64,000 nt of DNA. It comes from Pseudomonadota bacterium (lineage in GTDB: Bacteria > Pseudomonadota > Alphaproteobacteria > Rhizobiales > Hyphomicrobiaceae). This document shows positions 54,269 through 64,000 of the stretch, piece by piece (the stretch's first letter is position 1; every line of letters begins with the position of its first letter). The notes beneath the pieces are model-generated. The model was not told where the DNA came from. It saw only the letters and a list, made by a program, of their open reading frames with translations, and searched no databases. Made by a program: the position numbers and the translations under genes. The stretch spans positions 1 to 64,000 of the forward strand of contig JAFECH010000349.1 in the NCBI GenBank assembly GCA_018242255.1, read 5' to 3'.

Positions 54269-55294
54269 CTACAGAGGCTCCTGTTGAGTGATGCAGTGGA
54301 AGGATCCGCCACCGGCTTCGCCGCAGCCGAGCAGGCCACGCGAGGATACGCCGACGACTGCGCGTGTCGGGAAGACAGCTTGGAGCGCTGAAAGCGCGTC
54401 GGCTTCCGTAGCAGTCCCATAAATCGGAACGACGACAACATCGTTGGCGATGAGGAAATTCATATGGGACGCGGGCGAGATTTCGCCAAGTGCATTGCGA
54501 TAGAGACCTACTCCGGGGATGCGGACGACATCGAGCTTGCGACCCATCGCGTCGGTCGCCTTTTCCAGAGATGCGGCGATGGCGTTGAGGATTTCGGCAT
54601 TCGGATCGTCAGGCCCGGCAGGCGCCTGACAGACGACGCGGCCCGGCGCAACAAAGCGAGCGATGTTGTCGACGTGGCCATCGGTGTGGTCGTTCTTCAG
54701 GCCTTCGTCGATCCAGATGACTTTCTTGGTTCCGAACGCGCGGGCGAGCGCGGCTTCGGCTGCCTCTTTGGTCCAGCCGTTGCGATTGGGATTGAGCAAC
54801 GTCTGCTGCGTCGCGAGGATCGTGCCTTCGCCGTCATGATCGACCGCACCGCCTTCGATCACGAAATCGAAGCGCCGCACGGGAACGTCTGACAGGCGCG
54901 CCACGTCATCGCCGACGGTCGCGTCGTCCGGCAGATCATATTTTCCGCCCCAGCTGTTGGTCTTGAAACGCAGCGCAACGCGGCCGTTGCCGAGTTGAGC
55001 GAAGATCGGGCCGGTGTCACGCAGCCAGATATCGCCGTACTTTCCCGGAATGAGTTCGGCGGCGTCGCGAAGCGCGGCTTCAGCCGATGCCTTGGCTTCC
55101 TCGCCATTGACGAGCAGCCGGACTTTGTTGCCGGCGATGCTCAAAGCGCGAATGAGGGCGGCGACGTCGCGGCGCGGGGATTCAAGATCGCCGTTCCACT
55201 CGTCGGGATCGGCGGGCCAAGCAGTCCAGATCGCTTTCTGGGGCGCCCATTCGGCAGGTGTCACTACCGGCAGGCCGTCGGCCGCGACTGTCAT
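54269..55294 (-). CDS. aguA: Agmatine deiminase
   Basis: A 341-residue pentein-fold enzyme converting agmatine to N-carbamoylputrescine. Key segments are YGDIWLRDTGPIF, DHDGEGTILATQQTLLN and DGHVDNIARFV, with the catalytic Cys334 in GGGSFHCITQQEP at the C-terminus. ATG 55294 is preferred to the in-frame start at 55312. The product passes to AguB, encoded immediately downstream. No arginine decarboxylase gene is in the window. Confidence 0.95.
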   Translation of the reverse strand: MTVAADGLPVVTPAEWAPQKAIWTAWPADPDEWNGDLESPRRDVAALIRALSIAGNKVRLLVNGEEAKASAEAALRDAAELIPGKYGDIWLRDTGPIFAQLGNGRVALRFKTNSWGGKYDLPDDATVGDDVARLSDVPVRRFDFVIEGGAVDHDGEGTILATQQTLLNPNRNGWTKEAAEAALARAFGTKKVIWIDEGLKNDHTDGHVDNIARFVAPGRVVCQAPAGPDDPNAEILNAIAASLEKATDAMGRKLDVVRIPGVGLYRNALGEISPASHMNFLIANDVVVVPIYGTATEADALSALQAVFPTRAVVGVSSRGLLGCGEAGGGSFHCITQQEPL

Positions 55295-55445
55295 ATTTTG
55301 GGTCCTCGTCAATTCATGTGGGGAGCAATACGCTCTTAGAAGCAGGCCATGTCGGGGATGGGGTCCGTCGCGTCAAGAGTGCAGATGCGACGGGGCCAAA
55401 AATAGCCGCCGTGGCGGCGAATTGTTTACCAAAGGGCCGGTTTCG

Positions 55446-55664
55446 TCACACGCGCCTGCTGAACAGCATCCCGAGCAGTCCGACGATGATGGCCGCCGGA
55501 ATGACGACCAAGGCCATGGCGCCGATGGTCACCGCCAAGCCAAACATCACGAAGGCAATGACGCCGAACAGCAGGATCGCCGCCAGGAAGGCGACGAGCT
55601 TGAAGAGCCATTCGCGCCACCCCGTGAGCACGGTCGTTTCGCCGTTTCTGGTGATGACGATCAT
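55446..55664 (-). CDS. Small two-helix membrane protein
   Basis: A 72-residue protein: a short polar strand (MIVITRNGETTVLTGWREW) and then two long hydrophobic segments at about residues 21-43 and 45-66, ending FSRRV. A GGAG site seven bases before ATG 55664 fixes the start. Function unknown. It lies 29 bases downstream of argG on the same strand. Confidence 0.6.
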   Translation of the reverse strand: MIVITRNGETTVLTGWREWLFKLVAFLAAILLFGVIAFVMFGLAVTIGAMALVVIPAAIIVGLLGMLFSRRV

Positions 55665-55693
55665 GGGGATCTCCAACCTCGGCGTGATACCGA

Positions 55694-56929
55694 TCAGCTA
55701 TTGTCCTGGTTCCGTTTCCCGAGCGTGCGCAAGCGGAGCGCGTTGAGCTTGATGAAGCCTTCGGCGTCTTTCTGGTCGTAGGCGCCCTTGTCGTCCTCAA
55801 AGGTGACGAGTGTCGGCGAATAGAGCGACTTCGCGCTCTCGCGACCGACGGGAATGACGTTGCCCTTGTAGAGTTCGAGCGTCACTTCGCCCTCGACGTT
55901 TTCCTGGCTCTTGTCGATCAAGGCCTGGAGCATTTCGCGCTCGGGCGAGAACCAGAAACCGTTATAGATCAGCTCGGCGTAGCGCGGCATGATCTCGTCT
56001 TTGAGGTGAGCGGCGCCTCGGTCGAGCGTCAGGCTTTCGATGGCGCGGTGGGCGGCGAGCAGGATCGTGCCGCCGGGCGTTTCATAGACGCCGCGCGATT
56101 TCATGCCGACGAAGCGGTTCTCGACGAGGTCGATGCGGCCGATGCCGTTGTCGCGGCCGAGATCGTTCAGCGCTTTCAGCAGCGTTGCGGGCGAGAGTTT
56201 TTGGCCGTTGAGAGAAACGGCATCGCCCTTTTCAAAGCCGATTTTGATGGTCGTGACTTTGTCCGGCGCGTCCATCGGCGAGATCGTGCGCTGATAGACA
56301 ACTTCCGGCGGCTTCTTCGCGGGATCTTCGAGCACTTTGCCTTCGGACGAGGAATGCAGCAGGTTGGCATCGACCGAGAACGGCGATTCCCCTTCCTTGT
56401 CCTTGGCGACCGGAATCTGATGTTCACGCGCGAACTTCAGAAGTTCTTCGCGGCCTTTGAACGTCCACTCGCGCCAGGGCGCGATGATCTTGATGCCGGG
56501 CTCAAGCGAATAATAGCCAAGCTCGAAGCGGACCTGATCGTTGCCCTTGCCGGTCGCGCCGTGGCAGACGGCATCGGCGCCGACCTTGCGCGCGATCTCG
56601 ATCTGTTTCTTGGCGATCAGCGGTCGCGCGATCGAGGTGCCGAGCAGATAGATGCCTTCGTAAACCGTGTTGGCGCGGAACATCGGGAAGACGTAGTCGC
56701 GGACGAACTCCTCGCGCAGGTCTTCGACGAATATGTTTTCCGGCTTGATGCCGAGCATCAGCGCTTTCTGGCGCGCGGGCTCAAGCTCTTCGCCCTGGCC
56801 GAGATCGGCCGTGAACGTTACGACTTCGGCGCCGTAGGTCTCTTGCAGCCATTTCAGGATGATGGAGGTGTCGAGGCCGCCCGAATAGGCGAGGACAACT
56901 TTTTTCACGGATTTGGGCGCGGCGCTCAT
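55694..56929 (-). CDS. argG: Argininosuccinate synthase
   Basis: A 411-residue enzyme joining citrulline and aspartate. The ATP pyrophosphatase motif [12 protein letters not shown] lies near residues 11-22; [13 protein letters not shown] and YGPTVFSPERE-like [11 protein letters not shown] are typical. Length fits the type I family. It stands alone apart from the small membrane gene downstream. Confidence 0.97.
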   Translation of the reverse strand: MSAAPKSVKKVVLAYSGGLDTSIILKWLQETYGAEVVTFTADLGQGEELEPARQKALMLGIKPENIFVEDLREEFVRDYVFPMFRANTVYEGIYLLGTSIARPLIAKKQIEIARKVGADAVCHGATGKGNDQVRFELGYYSLEPGIKIIAPWREWTFKGREELLKFAREHQIPVAKDKEGESPFSVDANLLHSSSEGKVLEDPAKKPPEVVYQRTISPMDAPDKVTTIKIGFEKGDAVSLNGQKLSPATLLKALNDLGRDNGIGRIDLVENRFVGMKSRGVYETPGGTILLAAHRAIESLTLDRGAAHLKDEIMPRYAELIYNGFWFSPEREMLQALIDKSQENVEGEVTLELYKGNVIPVGRESAKSLYSPTLVTFEDDKGAYDQKDAEGFIKLNALRLRTLGKRNQDNS

Positions 56930-57057
56930 GGACGGTATGGCTCTTTTGGCTCTTGAGATGGAATTGGGCGGGAAACGCGCGGCACTATAGGGTCGGCGGC
57001 GCTACCCGCAAGTGGAGTAGACGGGGGAAACCGACTTGTCGCAACGAAAGTCGGCGT

Positions 57058-57693
57058 ATGGCGAAGATGGAGGACACCGTGGGGGCGACAATTATGTTTT
57101 GGTACGAATTCGCGTCGACCTATTCGTATCTCAGCGCAATGCGGATCGCAGAGGCGGCTGAGCGGGCTGAGGTCGAGGTTGAATGGCGGCCGTTTCTGCT
57201 CGGCCCGATATTCAAATCGCAAGGCTGGGACACGTCTCCGTTCAATCTTTATCCGGCCAAGGGCCGATACATGGTGCGCGATATCGCGCGGACGGCTGCG
57301 TCGCGCGGGCTCACCTTCGAGATGCCCGCGACGTTCCCCGGCAACGGCCTGAAAGCCGCGCGTCTCGCCATCGCCGCCAAAGCGCAGGGCGAGATCGGCA
57401 GCTTCACCCGCGCGGTCTACGCGGCAGCGTTCGGCAAGGGTTTGGACATCTTCGATGACGCTGTCTTGACGGATTGCCTTCTGTCCGCAGGCCTCGATCC
57501 GGAAGCGATGTGCGTGCTGGCCGCAGACCCCGCTATCAAAGCGACTTTACGCGCCAACACGGACGAGGCGCAGGCGCTGGGCATATTCGGGGCGCCGAGC
57601 TTCACGACCGGCGATGGCGAACTGTTCTGGGGGGACGATCGGCTGGATCAGGCTCTGGCGTGGGCGAGAGCGAAATCGGGCGCTAATTCGTGA
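57058..57693 (+). CDS. DsbA-fold isomerase/oxidoreductase (2-hydroxychromene-2-carboxylate isomerase type)
   Basis: A 211-residue protein of the DsbA/kappa-GST fold. FWYEFASTYSYLSA at the N-terminus places a Ser where DsbA has its first cysteine, as in 2-hydroxychromene-2-carboxylate isomerase; WRPFLLGPIFKSQGW and GIFGAPSFTTGDGELFWGDDRL follow. Whether it acts on aromatics or another glutathione adduct is unknown. ATG 57058 is chosen; ATG 57067 is an alternative. Confidence 0.82.
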   Translation: MAKMEDTVGATIMFWYEFASTYSYLSAMRIAEAAERAEVEVEWRPFLLGPIFKSQGWDTSPFNLYPAKGRYMVRDIARTAASRGLTFEMPATFPGNGLKAARLAIAAKAQGEIGSFTRAVYAAAFGKGLDIFDDAVLTDCLLSAGLDPEAMCVLAADPAIKATLRANTDEAQALGIFGAPSFTTGDGELFWGDDRLDQALAWARAKSGANS

Positions 57694-57879
57694 GGCTTTT
57701 TACGCGGTGTTACAGCAGCGCGATGAAGACCTTACGAGATTGTATTGCTGCGCTTTCATGCTTTTGCATTGCACTCGATTCGTGAACATAAAAAAGGCTT
57801 CCGAGGGGTGTTTGCGGTGTTTCTGACCTGCGGAAGCTGTTAGAAGCGCGGGAACTAATCTCAGTGGGGGAGATGGGGC

Positions 57880-58707
57880 GTGACCAGATCGATTCGCATT
57901 GTCGGAAGACTCGCTTGGATCGGGTTTTTCAGTGCCGCACTGGCGTTGCCGCTCGGCGCTGAAGAAATCACCGTAACGGTCCCGCCGGACGATCCGCCCG
58001 CGCAGTCGCAGCCAAGCAATTCGGCTTACGATCCGACCGCGCACCCCACCGACGATCGCGCGCTGCAAAGTTCAGCTCAGGCCGATGCGCCGGCTGAAAC
58101 CGCCCCTTCCGAGCCTGCGGCGGCGGCGCCCGCTGCGCAAGCGCCGGCGGAAAAGCCCGCACCGGCTGCTGCCGAAGCTGCTCCGGCGGCGGGGCCAGCA
58201 GCTCCCGTCGTGAAGAAAACGCATAAGAAAACGAAGAAAGCAGCCAACCCGGCAGCCGCGCCTGCCGCGGAGACAGCCGAAGCCGCGCCCGAGAAAAAAG
58301 AGAAGAAGACCAAGTCGGCCAAGGCGTCGTGTCTCAACCTCACGGAAGATCAGTGCGGAACCAATACGGCCTGCATCTGGGTCGCAGCCGGCACCAACGA
58401 TGCCGGCAAGGCAACCAAGGCGCGGTGCCGGTCTATGGCGATCCTGAAACGGGAAATCGATAAGGCCGCGAAATCTGCCAAGACGAAAGAGCCTGAAGTT
58501 CTGCCGTGGGCCAAGACGACGGCCACGGGATCGACTTCCACAGCGACTACGGCCGAGACTAAGCCGGAGAAGAAGACCGTTCACCACAAGAAGGCAAAGG
58601 CGAAGCCTGCCGCGGTGACTCCGCCGGCTGAGGCCGCTCCTGCTGAAGCTCCCGCTGCGGCAGGTGGTGGCGCTGCGCCTGCGTCGGACGCGGGCGGCGC
58701 AGACTAA
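57880..58707 (+). CDS. Exported Ala/Pro/Lys-rich protein with small Cys domain
   Basis: A 275-residue protein starting at GTG. A signal peptide (cleavage near LGAEE) is followed by a low-complexity Ala/Pro/Glu region (about 65-105), a Lys-rich block (VVKKTHKKTKK), and a compact domain at about 149-190 with three to four cysteines (SCLNLTEDQCGTNTACIWV, then ARCRSM). The tail is again Lys/Ala-rich. It recalls periplasmic structural or DNA/peptidoglycan-binding proteins, but no family is assigned. Confidence 0.6.
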   Translation: MTRSIRIVGRLAWIGFFSAALALPLGAEEITVTVPPDDPPAQSQPSNSAYDPTAHPTDDRALQSSAQADAPAETAPSEPAAAAPAAQAPAEKPAPAAAEAAPAAGPAAPVVKKTHKKTKKAANPAAAPAAETAEAAPEKKEKKTKSAKASCLNLTEDQCGTNTACIWVAAGTNDAGKATKARCRSMAILKREIDKAAKSAKTKEPEVLPWAKTTATGSTSTATTAETKPEKKTVHHKKAKAKPAAVTPPAEAAPAEAPAAAGGGAAPASDAGGAD

Positions 58708-58757
58708 GCCGCCAATTCCAACGCGTGGGCCGATTTACTTCGCTGCTGGCTATTGCG

Positions 58758-59366
58758 TCAGTGCAGGTAACCCGGCCATCGCGGCGCGACGGGAACGTTG
58801 CGCTCAAGGCTTTTCCGGCCTTCGTCGCTACCAAAAACCAAACGCCATTGAGCGCAAGCGGCATCGGCGGCGTCCATGGCCGATGTGCTGGCGCGGGCCG
58901 TTGGCGCTGCGACCGCGTAAGGGACGCCGTACGACAGCATCATCGCGACCATCGGCGCCTGATAGAACGTCCACGGCGTGGCGGCCCAGAAAGCCTGGAC
59001 GGCTGGTGGAAATGCAGGGGGCGCCATCATTGATGGCCGTGGCACCGCTTGTCCGGCCGACCAATAGGCCGAGCAGGCGCTGGCCATCGCGAGCCACGAT
59101 TGCATGATATCGGGTTGTGCGGGCGGCTGCGGTTTTGGAACCGGGGTCCAAGCTTCGAACCAAGCGGCCCACGGGGCGACGGGCTCCGGGGGACGGAGGC
59201 TCTCCGGCGTCATTTCTTCGTAAAGTCGCTTCTGACAGGCGAGGGAGGCGGCAACCGAGGCCTGGCCCATCTCGAACATGGCTTCCGTCGCTTTCTGCAG
59301 AAAGCGAAAATGCAGCGCGCAGTCGAACACGGGCGTTTTCCCTCTATCTCTGCGACAAAGTAGCAT
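58758..59366 (-). CDS. Unknown protein, weakly phasin-like N-terminal helix
   Basis: A 202-residue frame. Residues about 18-52 form a helix (KATEAMFEMGQASVAASLACQKRLYEEM) resembling phasin-type helices, followed by a Pro/Trp/Ala-rich region (PPEPVAPWAAWFEAW, PPAFPPAVQAFW) and a hydrophobic patch. The start is uncertain: a GTG at 59330 would be as good. It converges on the Ala-rich gene. A PHA granule link is a guess. Confidence 0.5.
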   Translation of the reverse strand: MLLCRRDRGKTPVFDCALHFRFLQKATEAMFEMGQASVAASLACQKRLYEEMTPESLRPPEPVAPWAAWFEAWTPVPKPQPPAQPDIMQSWLAMASACSAYWSAGQAVPRPSMMAPPAFPPAVQAFWAATPWTFYQAPMVAMMLSYGVPYAVAAPTARASTSAMDAADAACAQWRLVFGSDEGRKSLERNVPVAPRWPGYLH

Positions 59367-59452
59367 GGTTGCTGCGATGCAGCAACAGCGGAGCGTCCGG
59401 GCAACGGTTTTGGTTAATCACGTCTGCGAGAGGGCCGCGAGTGAAAATGCAA

Positions 59453-60130
59453 TCAGTCGCGCGAACTCGGCGGGGTCTTATCGTCCGCAACGGGTGCGGG
59501 GGTGACGCCCGGTACGGTCGATCCGTCACGTTTTGCGAACTTCAGCCGTTCGAGCGCCGGCATACGCCAGAGACGCCGGTCTTCGGTGGTGTTGGCGGCC
59601 GGAGGATGGGTGATGACGACGCTGACGTCATCGCTCTTGTCAGGCCGACGCGAGGTTGTTTCTGTGGCCGGCGCGTCTGCGAGCGGGGGCGCTGGGTCGT
59701 GACCGCGGCCCGTAAACTGGCCCGCCGCGAGCCAATAGATGAAGCCGCCAAAGAAGCCGACGGTCAGAAATGTCTTGATTGCGTAATTGTTGAAGATTGT
59801 TGGCTGCCCCGCCACTTCGCTAGCATATTGCGCACTGAAGCCAAGCAGGGCGATGACGATACCGGCGAGCAGATAATAAGACAGCGTACGGATCGAAAAC
59901 CATTCACCGATCAAGGCCGCGATCAAAACGAAAGCGGATGAAAAAATTGCGATGTGCGTTGCCGCGAGCAGCGAGAGGTCGATCACTTCGGTCAGTGATT
60001 TGGGCCATTGCTGGGAGGTTCCGGAAAGAGCGCCGATATCGACGAAAAGCACGGTCACGAGCCCCGCCGCCAAGCTCGCGAGCGTCAAGCCAAATACAAT
60101 CCGCGCCAACGTGCCGATCAGTCTGAACAC
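59453..60130 (-). CDS. Four-helix membrane protein of unknown function
   Basis: A 225-residue protein with four predicted helices in the first 150 residues (LARIVFGLTLASLAAGLV, IAIFSSAFVLIAALIG, YYLLAGIVIALLGF, FLTVGFFGGFIYWLAAG) and a disordered Pro/Thr/Asp-rich cytoplasmic tail. GTG 60130 has GGAG five bases upstream and so is preferred to GTG 60151. No family recognised. Confidence 0.65.
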   Translation of the reverse strand: MFRLIGTLARIVFGLTLASLAAGLVTVLFVDIGALSGTSQQWPKSLTEVIDLSLLAATHIAIFSSAFVLIAALIGEWFSIRTLSYYLLAGIVIALLGFSAQYASEVAGQPTIFNNYAIKTFLTVGFFGGFIYWLAAGQFTGRGHDPAPPLADAPATETTSRRPDKSDDVSVVITHPPAANTTEDRRLWRMPALERLKFAKRDGSTVPGVTPAPVADDKTPPSSRD

Positions 60131-60214
60131 AAGAACTCCGCCCCAAGCCACCCTGCCGCGGAGTGTATATAGACGGCGGTTCGGGGCTCAATAGGGATTC
60201 GGACTAGCTGCTGA

Positions 60215-61408
60215 TCAGGGATTTGCGGCCGGAGCGGCGCGATCCTTGGCGGAGATGCGCTGGCTTTCCGACCTAAGTTGCCCGCAGGCCGCAAGAATAT
60301 CGCGTCCACGCGGCGTGCGGACCGGGCTTGCGTAGCCGGCGCGGTTCACGACGTCCGCAAAGCGTTCAATCGTTTCCCAATCGGAACACTCGTAGCGCGT
60401 GCCCGGCCACGGATTGAATGGGATAAGGTTGATTTTGGCGGGGATTCCGGACAGCAGGCGCACCAGTGCGCGGGCTTCGGCAAGGCTGTCGTTGACGCCC
60501 TTCAGCATCACGTATTCGAAGGTGATGCGGCGCGCGTTCGAAAGGCCTGGATAATTGCGGCAGGCCTCCATCAACTCGGCGATGGGGTACTTCTTGTTTA
60601 TTGGCACCAGTTCATCGCGCAGCGCGTCGTTCGTGGCGTGCAGCGAGATCGCGAGCATGGTGTCGGCCTCTTCGCCCCATCGCGGAATCTCGGGAACGAC
60701 ACCGGACGTCGAGAGCGTGATGCGCCGCTTCGACAGCGACAGGCCTTCGCCGTCGGAGGCGACGTCCATCGCGGCTTTGACGTTGTCGAAATTATAAAGC
60801 GGTTCGCCCATGCCCATCAGGACGACGTTGGTGATCTTGCGTTCGGCGTTCGGAAGCAGCCGGCCGTCGTCGGGGCCCTTCGCGCCGGGCCAATCGCCGA
60901 TGCGGTCGCGCGCCAGCATGATCTGGGCGACGATTTCTTCGGCTTCGAGATTGCGCACGAGGCGCTGGGTGCCGGTGTGGCAGAACGAGCAATTCAGCGT
61001 GCAACCGACCTGGCTCGAAATGCAGAGCGTGCCGCGGTCGCTTTCGGGGATGTAGACGGTTTCGATTTCCGGCGGGCGGGCTTCGTGGCTGCGTTTTGCG
61101 AGGCGGAGAAGCCATTTGCGTGTGCCGTCGACCGAGATTTGCTCAGAAACAATCTCTGGACGGTCGAGTGAATATATGTCGGAGAGCTGGCGGCGGAGGT
61201 CTTTCGAGACGTCCGTCATATCGTCGAAGCTCGTGACGCCGCGGACGTAGATCCAGCTCCAGAGCTGGCCGACGCGCATGCGCAGCTGCTTCTCCGGCAC
61301 GCCTGCGGCAGCGAGCGCGAGCTTAAGGCGGTCGCGCGTCAGGCCCGCAAGAGACGGCTTTGCGGCGGAGGTCGTCGGATCGATTTTAACTAAGGGCGCG
61401 GCGGTCAT
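60215..61408 (-). CDS. rlmN: Dual-specificity RNA methyltransferase RlmN
   Basis: A 397-residue radical SAM enzyme methylating A2503 of 23S rRNA and A37 of some tRNAs. The cluster motif is [24 protein letters not shown] and TLSTSGVVP follow, and the methyl-carrying cysteine is in [12 protein letters not shown] near the C-terminus. It is downstream of hslU on the same strand with a palindromic element between them. Confidence 0.95.
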   Translation of the reverse strand: MTAAPLVKIDPTTSAAKPSLAGLTRDRLKLALAAAGVPEKQLRMRVGQLWSWIYVRGVTSFDDMTDVSKDLRRQLSDIYSLDRPEIVSEQISVDGTRKWLLRLAKRSHEARPPEIETVYIPESDRGTLCISSQVGCTLNCSFCHTGTQRLVRNLEAEEIVAQIMLARDRIGDWPGAKGPDDGRLLPNAERKITNVVLMGMGEPLYNFDNVKAAMDVASDGEGLSLSKRRITLSTSGVVPEIPRWGEEADTMLAISLHATNDALRDELVPINKKYPIAELMEACRNYPGLSNARRITFEYVMLKGVNDSLAEARALVRLLSGIPAKINLIPFNPWPGTRYECSDWETIERFADVVNRAGYASPVRTPRGRDILAACGQLRSESQRISAKDRAAPAANP

Positions 61409-61500
61409 AATTTAAAAAATCAGCTTTGGGTTGCGGAAGTGGCCCCTTTTACAGGCGTTTGCGGCACGTGAACAGGTCCCGGATGCCGCGCTCTTTTGTG

Positions 61501-61543
61501 GGCGCTTGGCGACACGCGTTCCGCGCGCCGGCCGCCAAGCGCC
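61501..61543. repeat. Intergenic palindrome, copy 2
   Basis: Arms GGCGCTTGGCG (61501-61511) and CGCCAAGCGCC (61533-61543) pair perfectly over 11 bp around a 21-base centre that is itself G+C-rich. The arms and flanking GAC and GGC bases match copy 1 at 41345-41385, while the centre differs. It sits five bases past the hslU stop, between two genes read in the same direction. Confidence 0.7.
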
Positions 61544-61548
61544 GAGCG

Positions 61549-62853
61549 TTAAAGAATAAACCGGCTCAAGTCGGCGTTTTTCGAGAGCTGGCCAACGCGC
61601 TCCGTCACGTAGGCGCCGTCGACGACGACTGTGACGCCGCTTTTGTCGGAGGCTTCAAACGAAACCTCATCGAGCACGCGTTCGAGCACGGTCTGCAGGC
61701 GGCGCGCGCCGATGTTCTCGACGGTCGAATTCACTTCAACGGCAGCGTCGGCGAGGGCATCGATGGCATCGGGCTTGAATTCGAGGGTCAAGCCCTCGGT
61801 CTCCATCAGCGCGACGTACTGCTTGATGAGGCTTGCCTGCGGTTCCGTCAAAATGCGTTTCATGTCGTCACGGGAGAGCGCATTGAGCTCGACGCGGATC
61901 GGCAGGCGGCCTTGCAACTCGGGCAGCAGGTCGGAGGGCTTCGCCACGTGGAAGGCGCCCGAGGCAATGAAGAGTATATGGTCGGTCTTCACCGGGCCGT
62001 ACTTCGTCGCGACCGTCGTGCCTTCGATCAACGGCAGGAGATCGCGCTGCACGCCTTCGCGGGAGACATCGGCGCCGCCGCGCGCGCCGTCGCTACGCGA
62101 TGTGATTTTGTCGATCTCGTCGAGGAAGACGATGCCGTTGTTCTCGACCGCAGCGATCGCTTCGCCGGAGATCTGATCGCTATCGATCAGTTTGTCGCTT
62201 TCCTCGGCGATGAGAATTTCGAAGCTGTCCTTGACGGTGACGCGGCGCGACTTGGTGCGCTGGCCGAGTGCTTTGCCCAGCATCTCGCCGATGTTGATCG
62301 TCGCCATCGAGCCGCCGGGCATGTCGAAAGTCGGGATCGGGGAAGCCGTATCGTTGACGAGGATGTCGATTTCCTTGTCGTTCAATTCGTTGTTGCGCAG
62401 TTTCTTGCGGAAGCTGTCGCGCGTCGACGGCGAGGCGTTGGAACCGACAAGCGCGTCGAGTACGCGTTCTTCGGCGGCTTTTTCTGCTTTGGCGCGCACG
62501 CCCTGGCGCTTCGACTCTTTGACAAGGCCCAAGCCGACCTCGACGAGATCGCGCACAATGCTTTCGACGTCGCGGCCGACGTAGCCGACCTCGGTGAATT
62601 TCGTCGCCTCGACTTTGAGGAACGGCGCGCCTGCAAGTTTTGCGAGGCGGCGCGAGATTTCGGTTTTGCCGACGCCTGTCGGACCGATCATCAGGATGTT
62701 TTTCGGCAGGACTTCGTCACGCAGTTCGCCGGTCAATTGCTGGCGGCGCCACCGGTTGCGCAGTGCAATGGCGACGGCGCGTTTGGCATCATTCTGGCCG
62801 ACGATGTAGCGGTCGAGTTCGGATACGATTTCACGCGGTGAAAAGTTGGTCAT
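61549..62853 (-). CDS. hslU: ATP-dependent protease ATPase subunit HslU
   Basis: A 434-residue AAA+ unfoldase that feeds the HslV peptidase. [16 protein letters not shown] at the N-terminus, Walker A GPTGVGKT (residues 57-64), an I domain from about 110 to 240, Walker [11 protein letters not shown] and the C-terminal end SRFIL are all present. hslV, its usual partner, is not adjacent: the upstream gene, overlapping by four bases, is a membrane protein. Confidence 0.96.
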   Translation of the reverse strand: MTNFSPREIVSELDRYIVGQNDAKRAVAIALRNRWRRQQLTGELRDEVLPKNILMIGPTGVGKTEISRRLAKLAGAPFLKVEATKFTEVGYVGRDVESIVRDLVEVGLGLVKESKRQGVRAKAEKAAEERVLDALVGSNASPSTRDSFRKKLRNNELNDKEIDILVNDTASPIPTFDMPGGSMATINIGEMLGKALGQRTKSRRVTVKDSFEILIAEESDKLIDSDQISGEAIAAVENNGIVFLDEIDKITSRSDGARGGADVSREGVQRDLLPLIEGTTVATKYGPVKTDHILFIASGAFHVAKPSDLLPELQGRLPIRVELNALSRDDMKRILTEPQASLIKQYVALMETEGLTLEFKPDAIDALADAAVEVNSTVENIGARRLQTVLERVLDEVSFEASDKSGVTVVVDGAYVTERVGQLSKNADLSRFIL

Positions 62854-63941
62854 TGTCTCGCTTGCGGAAGGTAGGGACCGATCGGTGTGGCGTTGAGCAC
62901 CGGCATCAGGCGGTTGCGCAGCGGGTGCCAGAAGACGCCGAGGATGAGGACGAACCCGCCAACGAGCGCGAGCGTCAAGGTGAAGGAAGAGGGCGCGTTG
63001 CCCGTGTGGGGCAATTCGACCCCACCGCTCAAGAGATCGTAGACGGCGCCGCAGAAGTAGGTGAGCGACGAAACGAGCAGCGCACGGCGGTCGATGGCGA
63101 GCGCAAAGAGCCCGAGCCCGAAAACGGTCAACAGCACGATGCCCGACGTCATCAGGCCGTTGGTCGAACTTTTGATCAGCATGATCATCGGTGAGACGAT
63201 CAGCGCAGCGGCAACAAGGTGCAGCCAGAAGGCGCCATCGGAAAAGCGCATCACGCGCTTGGGGTCTTTCGCATCATAGAACAGCGCTACGAGTAGAACG
63301 AACAGGCCGTAGCCGAAAGCCGCAACCGACACGCCGATGCCGAGCGAATAGAGGCCCTTGCTAACGACGGCGTAGCCGAAGAACGCCATCAGGCCGAGCG
63401 CGAACGGCAAGCGGAAGCGAAGATAATAGACGAATGCTGCGATGAGTGCGGGCAAGCCGAAGACCATCGTCGGATTGCGCCAGAACACGAGTTCGGAATC
63501 CACATCCCAGTTGGAGGATTTGAAGTTGTCCCAGTGAAGTTGGACGACCACAGCGGATGCCGCGAACGCAACAAACAGCAAGGACAACACCATTCCGGGC
63601 AGTACGGCGCGCAGGCGTCCGACAAGAATTTCGCTCAAGACCCAGAACGTGGCGGCGGCGACAGCCAGCGTTGCGACCCAGCTGATGCCGAAAAGGCCGG
63701 TGGACGTGACAGTGAGGAACGCAGCCGCGATCAGCAGTACGCCGATCGTCAGGAAGACGTCGTTGAAGCCGTTGAGGAAGCGGAAGCGTTCCTCGTCGGC
63801 CAGCACGGATGGTTCGCCGTCGGGTCCGAGTGGCGTTGCAGACGTGCGACGCATGGCGCGCAGCTTTTCGGCCTGCGCTGCGTCGATGACGCCCGCGTCG
63901 ACAGCGGCCTGCAGATCGTCAGAAGATGGTCCGTTGGCCAT
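62850..63941 (-). CDS. Multi-pass membrane protein, DUF2157-like
   Basis: A 363-residue protein. A short soluble N-terminus ([22 protein letters not shown]) of the DUF2157 kind is followed by about ten hydrophobic helices. Its stop overlaps the hslU ATG (ATGA), so translation is coupled. DUF2157 proteins are often paired with GDYXXLXY-domain proteins; a C-terminal fragment of an upstream gene follows, in line with that, but too short to identify. Confidence 0.65.
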   Translation of the reverse strand: MANGPSSDDLQAAVDAGVIDAAQAEKLRAMRRTSATPLGPDGEPSVLADEERFRFLNGFNDVFLTIGVLLIAAAFLTVTSTGLFGISWVATLAVAAATFWVLSEILVGRLRAVLPGMVLSLLFVAFAASAVVVQLHWDNFKSSNWDVDSELVFWRNPTMVFGLPALIAAFVYYLRFRLPFALGLMAFFGYAVVSKGLYSLGIGVSVAAFGYGLFVLLVALFYDAKDPKRVMRFSDGAFWLHLVAAALIVSPMIMLIKSSTNGLMTSGIVLLTVFGLGLFALAIDRRALLVSSLTYFCGAVYDLLSGGVELPHTGNAPSSFTLTLALVGGFVLILGVFWHPLRNRLMPVLNATPIGPYLPQARQ

Positions 63942-63957
63942 GAGAGGGCTCGCGCCG

Positions 63958-64000
63958 TTACGATGTTTTCACGTCGAGGGTTTCGACGACGATGTTCGAA
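63958..64000 (-). CDS. C-terminal end of a gene cut by the window edge
   Basis: The last 13 codons of a minus-strand frame ending in TAA (63958-63960); the product ends SNIVVETLDVKTS. It lies 16 bases upstream of the DUF2157-like gene. A GDYXXLXY-domain protein would fit the context, but nothing else supports it. Confidence 0.35.
   Translation of the reverse strand, partial: SNIVVETLDVKTS

Noticed and set aside
57784..57840. Inverted repeat GCTTCCG/CGGAAGC with an A-run, like a minus-strand terminator
   Set aside because: The loop is about 27 bases and no minus-strand gene ends here; kept only as a note for a possible unannotated antisense transcript.

Overview
This window looks like core chromosome of an alphaproteobacterium of the order Hyphomicrobiales, probably a Hyphomicrobium-like methylotroph. 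That is inference from gene content, not from a search. The DNA is about 60% G+C and almost all genes are housekeeping. Pointers are the ccmBCDG run, an aminotransferase-ftsK-lolA block, ftsY followed by two ispZ-family genes, a phasin, and an HpcH/HpaI-type CoA lyase beside a mesaconyl-CoA hydratase (ethylmalonyl-CoA pathway). I saw no rRNA, tRNA, CRISPR array, insertion sequence or prophage.

Layout. 0-2 kb: cytochrome c maturation (ccmB fragment, ccmC, ccmD, ccmG). 2-4.7 kb, minus strand: carbonic anhydrase overlapping nhaA, then a pyridoxal kinase. 4.8-8.7 kb: CoA lyase, mesaconyl-CoA hydratase, a degenerate Cu/Zn-SOD-like exported protein and an FAD oxidoreductase. 8.8-13 kb: sdhCDAB with an unknown gene between sdhA and sdhB, then a VOC protein. 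13.5-15.4 kb: a hipBA toxin-antitoxin module with four operator-like repeats and the remnant of another gene. 15.5-20.7 kb: aminotransferase, ftsK, lolA, then a cluster of strong hairpins that may be a small RNA. 20.7-25 kb: cNMP-binding protein, response regulator, L,D-transpeptidase, and glnK-amtB behind a sigma-54-like promoter. 25-30.4 kb: tesB, a Ubi-type monooxygenase, and ffh-rpsP-(hypothetical)-rimM. 30.9-33.6 kb: DUF2130, DUF2267, a PagL-like protein and an untracked 59-residue ORF.

33.8-40 kb: dapF, mtaB, ftsY, two ispZ paralogues, a MarR regulator and asd. 40-46 kb: two exported unknowns, leuB, DUF4337, gpmA, dapB, ppa and a GNAT. 46-53 kb: phasin, a Pif1-like helicase, typA, a site-2 protease and small exported proteins. 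53-57 kb: a stand-alone Mop/TOBE protein, the agmatine-to-putrescine pair aguA-aguB, and argG. 57-64 kb: a DsbA-fold isomerase, an Ala/Lys/Pro-rich exported protein, unknowns, rlmN, hslU, and a multi-pass membrane protein overlapping hslU.

Several genes serve shared pathways: dapF, asd, dapB and a possible dapC (lysine/peptidoglycan); leuB; argG; ffh and ftsY (signal recognition particle and its receptor); glnK and amtB (ammonium). The most unusual items are the SOD homologue with three of four copper ligands and one zinc ligand replaced, the hipBA operator array with the 5-8-5 architecture of E. coli hip operators, the hairpin cluster after lolA, the tandem ispZ genes, a palindromic element found twice about 20 kb apart, and the extra gene inside the sdh cluster. 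I did not find a clearly new multi-gene system.
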